Shown: piece by piece, positions 1 through 5,015 of the stretch
Numbering within the stretch: position 1 is the stretch's first letter
How the letters are laid out: the number at the start of each line of letters is the position of its first letter
Assembly (NCBI GenBank): GCA_945896765.1
Contig: CAMDEL010000125.1
Coordinates: 1 to 5,286 of the forward strand
Source: Singulisphaera sp. GP187
GTDB lineage: Bacteria; Planctomycetota; Phycisphaerae; Phycisphaerales; SM1A02
DNA: 5,286 nucleotides
Reading direction: 5' to 3'
Program-made: the position numbers and the translations under genes
The notes under the pieces: generated by a model
The model's input: only the letters and a program-made list of their open reading frames with translations
Told to the model about the DNA's origin: nothing
Databases searched by the model: none

Positions 1-308
1 CCCATCATTTGCGAAGTCAATTGCATGCCATAACAAATTCCCAAGATTGGAATGCCAAGATCGAAAATCGCCGGATCGCAGCGTGGCGCACCAGCGTCCG
101 AAACACTCGATGGACCTCCAGAAAGAATGATTCCAATTGGCTTGTGTGCCATCAACTCTGCGACCGGAGCATTCGGTCGAACGAGAATGCTGTATACCCC
201 CGCTTCCCGAACGCGCCGCGCAATCAACTGTGCATATTGACTTCCAAAGTCCAAGATCAGGACAGTTTCAGATTGAGATATTTGTTGGTCGGAATTGGAT
301 GTCTGCAT
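1..308 (-). CDS. guaA: GMP synthase (glutamine-hydrolysing), N-terminal part, truncated by window edge
   Basis: GMP synthase converts XMP to GMP in the cytoplasm, using ATP and ammonia released from glutamine; this is the last step of guanine nucleotide synthesis. Only the first 102 codons are in the window, all from the class I glutamine amidotransferase domain. Visible signatures are ILDFGSQYAQLIARRVRE (residues 18-35), the oxyanion-region motif IILSGGPSSV (60-69) and the nucleophile elbow GICYGMQ (90-96), with catalytic Cys92. The His/Glu of the triad and the ATP pyrophosphatase domain lie beyond the left edge. The ATG at 308-306 is chosen because it gives a short 15-residue leader before the conserved strand; the upstream AGAGAG is only a weak ribosome site. 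The gene is divergent from the lipoprotein gene at 333, with 24 bp between them. Identity is very secure because the motifs are diagnostic; PabA or CarA would have different flanking sequence. Confidence 0.97.
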   Translation of the reverse strand, partial: MQTSNSDQQISQSETVLILDFGSQYAQLIARRVREAGVYSILVRPNAPVAELMAHKPIGIILSGGPSSVSDAGAPRCDPAIFDLGIPILGICYGMQLTSQMM

Positions 309-332
309 TACGCTCTCTGGGGAAGTGAAGGG

Positions 333-818
333 ATGAATACTAACTTGTTTTACGCTATCCTCGTCAAAGTGTCAGCGACTCTCTTTCAAACCATTCTGAG
401 CCAAGCAAGAGTCCACGCTTCGACTCTCTCGACTGCGCTTGCTTTGATTTGCGCATTGATCTTCTTGCCATTGTCAGGATGTGCGCCGAGTGCAACCGAA
501 GGTGGATTTTCCAACCCCGCGCCTGGCGCTCGTGTGTATGCAATCGAAGACGCGGTCAAATACAATCGCAGAGAACAAATCCCACAAATCGTAGAGTGCC
601 TTTGTTCTGACGACGAACTTGTGCGATTTCTGGCGATCGGTGGACTGCAACGAATGACTGGGCAAGATTTGGGCTACAAATTTGATGATCCAGATCCCAT
701 TCGATTAGTTTCATATCGACGGTGGAGACAGTGGACGATCGATGAACACCTTGCCCCCCCTGAACAAGCATATTCATCAACGATGTATCCACCAAGCAGA
801 CCTCGACCGCAATGGTGA
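333..818 (+). CDS. Putative lipoprotein with a HEAT-like segment
   Basis: This encodes a predicted 161-residue secreted lipoprotein of unknown function. Residues 30-49 are hydrophobic and end in a lipobox, LSGC, giving a likely lipidated Cys50. The region before it is unusually long (about 30 residues), so a later non-ATG start such as the GTG at codon 13 is possible. After a short Gly/Pro/Ser-rich linker, residues 70-140 (from IEDAVKYNRREQIPQIVECL to RWRQWTIDE) resemble a single HEAT-like helical hairpin, including DDELVRFLAIGGLQRMTGQDLGY. I associate this motif with planctomycete proteins, from memory only. The frame stays open back to position 9, but the region before 333 is guaA on the other strand. 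A purine-rich GGGGAAG lies 7 nt before the ATG. Its stop overlaps the start of the kinase gene, suggesting coupled translation. A role as an envelope sensor or scaffold for the downstream pair is only a guess. Confidence 0.8.
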   Translation: MNTNLFYAILVKVSATLFQTILSQARVHASTLSTALALICALIFLPLSGCAPSATEGGFSNPAPGARVYAIEDAVKYNRREQIPQIVECLCSDDELVRFLAIGGLQRMTGQDLGYKFDDPDPIRLVSYRRWRQWTIDEHLAPPEQAYSSTMYPPSRPRPQW

Positions 819-1297
819 TAGAAAGTATGGAACGCAATCCTGAAATCAGCATTCGACTCTTCAGTGATCCACATTTGCTTTCTACGATTCGCTCAACTGT
901 CGAGGGACTGGCCAAAGTCGTTGGATTTTCAGAGAAATCGCGCGGTTTGTTGATGCTTGCTATTGACGAGGCTCTTGCCAACGTCATTCGTCACGGATAC
1001 GACGGACGAACGGACGAAATGATATGGGTCCATTTGTGGCGAGTTCGTGAACCCCGAGGAATCAGAATTATTATCGAAGACCTCGGTCGATCTGTCGCCC
1101 CCGAAAAAATAAAAGGTCGAGACCTTTCCGATGTGAAGCCTGGTGGATTGGGCGTGCACATCATCAAGGAAACGATGAATGAATCATGCTGGGAGCAACG
1201 ACCAGAAGGCGGCATGCGGCTGACCCTCGTCAAGTGGCTCTCTCCAGAAGAACTTCAAAATGTTACGCCTACAAAACCAGAGAACACATTTCCATGA
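812..1297 (+). CDS. RsbW/SpoIIAB-like ATP-binding protein (anti-sigma factor / serine kinase family)
   Basis: This is a 161-residue single-domain GHKL ATPase of the HATPase_c_2 type. Family members bind an output protein, often a sigma factor, and phosphorylate a STAS-domain antagonist. The ATP site is readable: N-box LAIDEALANVIRHGY (residues 49-63, with Glu53 and Asn57), G1 box IEDLGRSV (88-95, Asp90 and Gly92) and G2 box GGLGVHIIKETMN (111-123). No extra sensor or phosphatase domain is present. The ATG at 812 overlaps the preceding stop by 7 nt; an in-frame ATG at 827 is equally possible, and neither has a clear Shine-Dalgarno site. The end overlaps the STAS gene in an ATGA junction, so the two products are probably made in fixed ratio. 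No sigma factor gene is in the window, so the target is unknown. RsbW-like assignment is firm at family level; the gene symbol is withheld. Confidence 0.9.
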   Translation: MVIESMERNPEISIRLFSDPHLLSTIRSTVEGLAKVVGFSEKSRGLLMLAIDEALANVIRHGYDGRTDEMIWVHLWRVREPRGIRIIIEDLGRSVAPEKIKGRDLSDVKPGGLGVHIIKETMNESCWEQRPEGGMRLTLVKWLSPEELQNVTPTKPENTFP

Positions 1298-1632
1298 ATC
1301 AAGAACTTGTTATCGAACAAAAAATTATTGGCGACATGATTGTCCTCCGCCCAGCCGGTGATATCGACATGGCTCGTTCATCCGCCATACGCAAAGCTGT
1401 GACAGAGGTCGTGCGAACACGTCCGGCGAAACTGGTCATCGATCTGACTGCGGTTGATTACATGGATTCGTCGGGTATTGCCACGATGATCGAAGCATTG
1501 CAATCATCGATGCGAAACAAGATGAAGTTCGTTCTGGTCGGAGTTGGACCAAAGGTGCGAAGCGCATTTGAAATCACGAAGTTAGTTGGGATGTTTACGA
1601 TTTGCGACACGGTTGAAGAAGCAGCCAAATGA
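1294..1632 (+). CDS. STAS-domain protein, anti-sigma factor antagonist (RsbV/SpoIIAA-like)
   Basis: The 112-residue product is a stand-alone STAS domain. It begins with the strand pair IIGDMIVLRPAGDIDMA (residues 11-27) and carries the phospho-acceptor loop DLTAVDYMDSSGIATM (50-65), in which Ser59 or Ser60 corresponds to the serine phosphorylated in SpoIIAA and RsbV. The end, VRSAFEITKLVGMFTICDTVEEA, matches the C-terminal part of this family. Unphosphorylated antagonists bind the partner kinase and release its target. The ATG at 1294 is favoured because it overlaps the kinase stop as ATGA and gives the normal family length; the frame is open back to 1186 but that stretch lies inside the kinase gene. 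The next gene is an MlaE permease, and Mla transporters use a STAS subunit (MlaB), so this protein could instead, or also, serve a transporter. The tight overlap with the kinase favours partner switching. Confidence 0.92.
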   Translation: MNQELVIEQKIIGDMIVLRPAGDIDMARSSAIRKAVTEVVRTRPAKLVIDLTAVDYMDSSGIATMIEALQSSMRNKMKFVLVGVGPKVRSAFEITKLVGMFTICDTVEEAAK

Positions 1633-1641
1633 CAGCGTTCT

Positions 1642-1663
1642 GTGAAGATCGAAAGTGAAGATC
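1642..1663. repeat. Pair of 9-bp direct repeats between the STAS and permease genes
   Basis: GTGAAGATC occurs at 1642-1650 and again at 1655-1663, so the copies start 13 bp apart. They lie in the 57-bp gap upstream of the permease start at 1690. The second copy runs into AGATCT. Close direct repeats can be regulator sites, but 13-bp spacing is not one helical turn and no convincing -35/-10 pair was seen here. Function is not assigned. Confidence 0.35.
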
Positions 1664-1689
1664 TCAAGTAAAGTACCTGGCGAAAACCC

Positions 1690-2532
1690 ATGAGCACCGC
1701 ACCCTCACCAGCCCCTACACCTTCAATGGTGACCTCTGTGATTGATCGATATTGGGAAATCTGGGGAGAGGTTCTTGGATTGATCGGATCATGGGCCAAC
1801 ATGCTCTTTGATGTTCTTGTGTGGATTGTGCGGTCGCTCATTCAGCGCCGCGCGCGATTCGGAGCACAAGCTCTCGCGGTGCAAGTCGTACGAGTTGGAA
1901 CACGATCAATCGGAATCGTTCTGCTCGTCTCTGGATGTATCGGAATTATCTTGGCTCTTCAGACCGCACCAAGTTTGAGAGAATTTGGACAGGTCGACAA
2001 AGTTGCCAACCTCGTCGGCGTCGCTGTCTTTCGAGAACTCGGCCCGCTGATTGCTGCGATTGTATTGACGGGTTTTGCCGGCGCATCGATCGCAGCAGAA
2101 TTGGGAACAATGAAGGTTGGCGAAGAAATCGAAGCGCTCGAAGCAATGGCACTCAACCCGATTCGATTTCTTGTGATGCCTCGGGTGATTGCGACTGCTG
2201 GCAGCCTGATCGTCCTCTCGGTTTTCGCAGATATTTGTTCCGTCGTATTCGGTGGAGTCGTCGGTGTTTTTGTTTTAGATATTCCGTATGAGGTTTATAA
2301 GTTGAACACGCTGAGCCAACTTCGACCAGTTGATTTCAATACTGGGCTTATCAAGGCTGCTGTATTTGGAACCCTGCTGGGATTGATCGCGTGCACGAAT
2401 GGGTTGAAGGTCACTGGTGGTGCGGCGGGAGTTGGAAAGGCAACGACAAATACAGTTGTGCAGACAACGGTGGCGATTGTTATTTGCGATCTCCTGTTTT
2501 CCGCGCTCTTCTTCAGCCTTGGGCTGAACTAA
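1690..2532 (+). CDS. MlaE-family ABC transporter permease (lipid/organic solvent resistance type)
   Basis: This 280-residue inner-membrane protein belongs to the MlaE/YrbE family, the permease of ABC systems that move phospholipids or other lipids between membranes with an MCE-domain protein and an ATPase. Diagnostic stretches are FRELGPLIAAIVLTG (residues 114-128), GASIAAELGTMKVGEEIEAL (131-150), LNPIRFLVMPRVIA (155-168) and GGAAGVGKATTNTVV (243-257). Hydrophobic segments lie near 74-91, 108-130, 168-197, 218-236 and 256-277. A polar, Pro-rich N-terminus and an amphipathic stretch (about 20-55) precede the core, which fits the family. The ATG at 1690 has no clear Shine-Dalgarno site; Met13 (ATG at 1726) is an alternative. 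No mlaF ATPase or mlaD/MCE gene follows, because the next gene is convergent. The last six residues, FSLGLN, and the stop codon are encoded by the first unit of a 27-bp hairpin repeat. Confidence 0.93.
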   Translation: MSTAPSPAPTPSMVTSVIDRYWEIWGEVLGLIGSWANMLFDVLVWIVRSLIQRRARFGAQALAVQVVRVGTRSIGIVLLVSGCIGIILALQTAPSLREFGQVDKVANLVGVAVFRELGPLIAAIVLTGFAGASIAAELGTMKVGEEIEALEAMALNPIRFLVMPRVIATAGSLIVLSVFADICSVVFGGVVGVFVLDIPYEVYKLNTLSQLRPVDFNTGLIKAAVFGTLLGLIACTNGLKVTGGAAGVGKATTNTVVQTTVAIVICDLLFSALFFSLGLN

Positions 2533-2599
2533 AAACAGTTCAGCCTCGGGCTGAACTAAAAACAGTTCAGCCTTGGGCTGAACTAAACCCAGTTCAGCC
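2512..2599. repeat. Tandem array of 27-bp hairpin repeats (three units plus a 7-bp partial)
   Basis: Units start at 2512, 2539 and 2566, and a partial copy (TTCAGCC) ends the array at 2593-2599. Each unit is TTCAGCC, a 3-nt loop (TTG, TCG, TTG), GGCTGAA, then a tail CTAAAAACAG (CTAAACCCAG in unit 3). Units 2 and 3 form perfect 9-bp stems, AGTTCAGCC with GGCTGAACT (2537-2557 and 2564-2584). The right arm of one unit can also pair with the left arm of the next across a 6-nt loop (AAAAAC between units 1 and 2), so two folding registers exist. Because 27 is a multiple of three, every unit reads FSLGLN-stop in the permease frame; unit 1 is the permease's real end. No transposase or CRISPR feature is associated. 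Confidence 0.93.
2531..2584 (-). terminator. Possible leftward intrinsic terminators formed by the hairpin repeats
   Basis: Read on the minus strand, the stem at 2584-2564 is followed by G and five T (2562-2558), and the stem at 2557-2537 is followed by G and five T (2535-2531). A 9-bp stem with a 3-nt loop and a short U tract resembles an intrinsic terminator, oriented to stop leftward transcription from dprA before it runs into the permease gene. On the plus strand the stems are followed by A runs, so they do not look like terminators for the permease. The T tracts are short and the alternative register puts them in a loop, so strength is uncertain. Confidence 0.4.
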
Positions 2600-2605
2600 A
2601 CTGAT

Positions 2606-2631
2606 TCGAGCCTCGGAATCGAGCCTCGGAA
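2606..2631. repeat. 13-bp perfect tandem duplication
   Basis: TCGAGCCTCGGAA occurs twice back to back, at 2606-2618 and 2619-2631. It lies 6 bp after the hairpin array, in the non-coding convergent junction. Each copy contains the short self-complementary element CGAGCCTCG. It may be a remnant of replication slippage; no function is assigned. Confidence 0.75.
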
Positions 2632-2644
2632 ATACATAAGTGGT

Positions 2645-2771
2645 CAGCCGTGAAAAGTCCTCTCGGGGCTCAGACAGTCCTCGGCGACCGACACGATCCG
2701 GCTTGCGAATTTTTTTAACAAGTGCCGTCGGCCGCCTGCGGAACTCGCCCGAGAGAACTTTCCAACGGCTG
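2645..2771. repeat. Long imperfect inverted repeat with nested stem (127 bp)
   Basis: The outer arms are 2645-2667 and 2748-2771. Their paired blocks are CAGCCGT with ACGGCTG, AAAGT with ACTTT, and CTCTCGGG with CCCGAGAG, giving 21 pairs with two mismatches and a single bulged A at 2764. An inner stem pairs 2683-2692 (GGCGACCGAC) with 2727-2736 (GTCGGCCGCC), with one mismatch. The remaining loop holds a T7 run at 2710-2716. The element sits alone between the convergent permease and dprA genes. It could be a mobile palindromic element of the REP/BIME or MITE kind, a structured RNA, or a transcription barrier. No target-site duplication or transposase was found. Short open frames across both strands appear to be by-products of the symmetry. 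Confidence 0.8.
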
Positions 2772-2919
2772 GGCACGCAAGCGAATGCGCGACTGAATTT
2801 CGATCTACGGAATCGAACTATAGAACCGCACTACGGAATTTGAACAGCGTGATTGCGCCAATTCGACGGGCAGAAGCGTCGAGCGGTGTGATTTGTGCGA
2901 CAGAACCCAGCAAATCTTT

Positions 2920-3906
2920 TTACTTCCGCCGAATTCGCGGCGGATCAAATCCTGCACGACCGAGAAGGAACGCCCCTTCAATTGTTGTCGCGTGTGTCAC
3001 AAGCTGATTGAGTACATCTTCAGGAGTTTCTACCAAGTACGCCTGCATCGATTGAATCAACTTATGACACCCTGCAGATCGTCCAGAGTTCACGGGTCCA
3101 GGAAGCGCCATACAAATCCGATTGATTTCGCAAGCAATATTCGCCGTGATGATTGCGCCCGATCTCGTCGCGGCTTCAATGACCAGCGTTCCCAAACTGA
3201 GTCCCGCAAGAATTCGATTCCGACTTGGAAAACGATCTGGTGTCGCCGCCGCCTGCATCGGGCATTCGCTGACGACTGCTCCACCTGACGCCACGATTTC
3301 ATCGAGAAGTTCAATGTGCTCTGGTGGATATGGATCGCTCAAGCCTCCGCCGATGACTGCGATCGTCCGCCCCTCCGCTCGCAAAGCGCCGCGGTGCGCT
3401 TCGGCGTCGATACCTCTTGCAGCACCCGAGACAACTGCGACTTCGCTTCCCGCAAGTCCACCAGCAAATCGCCCAGCCTGTTCGATTCCATACGCACTCG
3501 AACGACGCGCACCAACAACTGCAACCGACCACGCGTCATTTGGCAAGAATTCTCCGCGAATCCAAAGCGCAATTGGCGGATCCGTACTTGCGGCGAGCAT
3601 GGGTGGATAATCGCAATCACCCAGAACAACAAGTTGCGTCGAAAGCGGTTCCATCATTCGACGCTGCGCATCGGGATCGCTGCGCGCGAGTCGTTCACGC
3701 AACAATGACGCGCCAACTCCTGCGCCTGCCTCCACCGAATCTAAAAGCGATTCGAGTTGACCAACTCCACTCAACGCTTCGCGTGCTAGCACATCCAATC
3801 CGCCCACGCGCATCGCCGCCGCCCGCCACGCGCGCGGACTGCGGTCAAGCGCTTCTGCCGCGCGCAACGTTCCATCATTCAATTCGTTTAGTGTCCTTGG
3901 CATCAT
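2920..3906 (-). CDS. dprA: DNA-processing protein DprA (Smf family)
   Basis: DprA binds incoming single-stranded DNA in the cytoplasm and loads RecA during natural transformation; it is also kept in many species not known to be competent. The 328-residue product has a variable N-terminal region (about 1-90) and then the DprA Rossmann-like fold. Visible motifs are VAVVGARRSSAYG (128-140), SGAARGIDAEAHRGAL (160-175), GGGLSDPYPPEH (186-197), FPSRNRILAGLS (226-237), EAATRSGAIITA (244-255) and ALPGPV (267-272), followed by GCHKLI (279-284). The usual Gly-Ala after the LI motif reads Met-Gln here. The protein stops about 45 residues later, ending in basic RIRRK, so the C-terminal winged helix of many homologues is absent. 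A perfect GGAGGT lies 2 nt before the first ATG and 5 nt before a second in-frame ATG at 3903, so translation may begin at Met2. It lies 46 nt downstream of the membrane-protein gene on the same strand. Confidence 0.95.
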   Translation of the reverse strand: MMPRTLNELNDGTLRAAEALDRSPRAWRAAAMRVGGLDVLAREALSGVGQLESLLDSVEAGAGVGASLLRERLARSDPDAQRRMMEPLSTQLVVLGDCDYPPMLAASTDPPIALWIRGEFLPNDAWSVAVVGARRSSAYGIEQAGRFAGGLAGSEVAVVSGAARGIDAEAHRGALRAEGRTIAVIGGGLSDPYPPEHIELLDEIVASGGAVVSECPMQAAATPDRFPSRNRILAGLSLGTLVIEAATRSGAIITANIACEINRICMALPGPVNSGRSAGCHKLIQSMQAYLVETPEDVLNQLVTHATTIEGAFLLGRAGFDPPRIRRK

Positions 3907-3908
3907 TG

Positions 3909-3914
3909 ACCTCC
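3909..3914 (-). promoter_or_regulatory. Strong Shine-Dalgarno site of dprA
   Basis: On the minus strand the sequence reads GGAGGT followed by CAATGATG. This is the best ribosome binding site in the window. Spacing is 2 nt to the first ATG (3906) and 5 nt to the second (3903), which favours the second as the main start. Confidence 0.7.
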
Positions 3915-3952
3915 AAGGGGAAACCTAGGTCAACGCCGAAGACTTTCTGATT

Positions 3953-4444
3953 TCAGATCGGTTTTTCTTGGACTCTTGCCATCGGCCCGAAAATCAATCC
4001 CAGAAAGATACAGAATGCACCACTTGCGATCACCCAAAGTCGCTGAGAGCCAAGCGTCCATCGCGCAAGCAGTGTGTCGGGATATGGTTCTGCTTCATAG
4101 CTTGGCGGTATCACACTCGCTTCGATCCAATCGCTTGGCGTGGCGTCGATCGATGTTGCGATCAACAACGCAGTCTCGCCGCGTGGCATCAAATTCAATT
4201 GACTTGCAGCCAAGCGCCGCACAAGCCCTTGATCTCCAGCTTTCAGATCGTCCAAGAAACGTGAGCACGCCGACATGCGAGCAAAGTTGTGCTGTTCGGC
4301 AAATCGAATCGTCTGCAATTGATTGCGCATCGAATGCACCTTTTCGGCCTCGGGGATCACAGCAGCGCAGACGATCAGCGCAACTCCCGCAACAAGAAAG
4401 AGCCACCCTGGGTCTGGGTTGAAAAATGGCATCGTGACGCGCAT
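3953..4444 (-). CDS. Conserved-looking hypothetical protein with two membrane helices
   Basis: I do not recognise a named family. The product, up to 163 residues, starts with a short hydrophilic segment containing FFNPDPGW, then a hydrophobic helix (about 13-31, from GWLFLVAGVALIVCAAVI). A charged, helix-prone stretch follows (32-80), including MRNQLQTIRFAEQHNFARM and FLDDLKAGDQGLVRRLAASQ. A polar middle with SDWIEASVIPP leads to a second hydrophobic helix (about 134-154, LWVIASGAFCIFLGLIFGPM) and a short basic tail. Such a layout suggests an inner-membrane protein with its central part on one side of the membrane. The start is uncertain: AAGGGG touches the first ATG (4444) directly, so Met5 (4432) may be used. 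It lies between the pentapeptide-like gene (113 nt) and dprA (46 nt). I believe similar proteins occur in Phycisphaerae, but this is from memory. Confidence 0.72.
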   Translation of the reverse strand: MRVTMPFFNPDPGWLFLVAGVALIVCAAVIPEAEKVHSMRNQLQTIRFAEQHNFARMSACSRFLDDLKAGDQGLVRRLAASQLNLMPRGETALLIATSIDATPSDWIEASVIPPSYEAEPYPDTLLARWTLGSQRLWVIASGAFCIFLGLIFGPMARVQEKPI

Positions 4445-4557
4445 CCCCTTCGAATCGGCAGATTGTCCATCAAATGATGAAGAAAATAACTGCAGAAATC
4501 AGGAATCAAAAAGTTGTGCAAAGCAAGACTCGAAAACTCCCCCAGCAAATTCTCAGG

Positions 4558-4980
4558 TCAGCCAGTCGGTGGTGGTTCGACAACCGAATCCATCGAATCG
4601 AGAATTTGCCGCAATTGCATTCGCATCGCCGGAGCGCCCCACAACAGGTCATATTCGATCCGCCAATTGCAGCGCTGAACTTTGCACTGTCCAGAAAATA
4701 CGAAAGGTGCATTGGTCAGAACAAGCGTGCAAGAGTCGAATGAACAATCGACGAATGCGTTGCCAGCAAGATGCACAGTTTGGGCGACGAAGGTTCTCTT
4801 TTCATGGCGAGTCAATTGAATCTGCGCGGCCTGATTTGCATCTGGGCCGCCGGCAGTAGGCCCGGCGCTGGGAGTCGTTGCAGGTGGTTGTGGTTTCGAC
4901 TGTTCGGGCTTGCCGCCACCAGATCCAAGACTCCAGGGTCCACCAGCACTATAAAGAAGCGAAGATTGAAAAATATTCAT
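4558..4980 (-). CDS. Hypothetical protein with Pro/Gly-rich linker and pentapeptide-like core
   Basis: This encodes a 140-residue protein without a clear signal peptide or membrane helix. Residues 11-50 are low complexity, rich in Gly, Pro, Ser, Ala and Gln. The conserved-looking core is about 58-130: RTFVAQTVHLAGNAFVDCSF, then DSCTLVLTNAPFVFSGQCKV, then QRCNWRIEY. The spacing of F-x-x-C-x-F-x-x-C-x-L and C-x-x-Q-x-C-x-W recalls one or two turns of a pentapeptide-type beta helix, as in small unnamed proteins whose core reads 'F.nC.F.nCtLvy'. The end, MRMQLRQILDSM, is probably helical. The ATG at 4980 is chosen because AAAGGA lies a few bases before it; the frame is open to a TTG at 5019 overlapping the mdh stop, which is less likely. 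It follows mdh by 35 nt and may be co-transcribed. Function is unknown. Confidence 0.75.
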   Translation of the reverse strand: MNIFQSSLLYSAGGPWSLGSGGGKPEQSKPQPPATTPSAGPTAGGPDANQAAQIQLTRHEKRTFVAQTVHLAGNAFVDCSFDSCTLVLTNAPFVFSGQCKVQRCNWRIEYDLLWGAPAMRMQLRQILDSMDSVVEPPPTG

Positions 4981-5015
4981 TGTGTTTCCTTTTGTTCTTT
5001 CGGACTGACCCGACT

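Larger units (their letters stand above)
2533..2919. other. Gene-free convergent intergenic region
   Basis: The 387 bp between the permease stop and the dprA stop hold most of the 27-bp hairpin array, a 13-bp tandem duplication and the 127-bp inverted repeat. From 2772 to 2919 little is seen: a 9-bp direct repeat CTACGGAAT (2805-2813 and 2831-2839) and a weak 5-bp stem CGACG/CGTCG (2864-2868 and 2877-2881). Small open frames on both strands (about 60-67 codons) have no recognisable domain and are not called as genes. Confidence 0.7.

Noticed and set aside
9..332. Upstream extension of the lipoprotein frame to position 9
   Set aside because: This stretch encodes the diagnostic N-terminus of GuaA on the other strand, and a start at 333 gives a sensible lipoprotein signal.
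337..367. Possible guaA promoter on the minus strand: TTGACG (367-362) and TAGTAT (342-337)
   Set aside because: The spacer is 19 bp and the -10 box matches only four of six positions; planctomycete promoter consensus is poorly known, so it is not listed as a feature.
1186..1293. Upstream extension of the STAS gene
   Set aside because: It lies wholly inside the kinase gene and would add 36 residues not found in the STAS family; the ATGA overlap at 1294 is better.
2512..2599. CRISPR array
   Set aside because: The units are directly adjacent with no variable spacers, and each unit is self-complementary.
2701..2716. Plus-strand intrinsic terminator at the T7 run (2710-2716)
   Set aside because: No stem lies immediately before the T run; it sits in the loop of the large inverted repeat.
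2594..2843. Small open frames on both strands (2640-2843 plus, 2594-2776 minus)
   Set aside because: They have no recognisable domain or ribosome site, are rich in Arg and Ser, and lie across a palindrome that tends to keep both strands open.
2927..2944. CCGCCG/CGGCGG hairpin as dprA terminator
   Set aside because: It is inside the last dprA codons and is followed on the minus strand by AAGTAAAAAG, not a T tract.
3122..3610. Open frames of more than 100 codons opposite dprA
   Set aside because: They are antisense shadows of a gene with clear DprA motifs and show no domain of their own.
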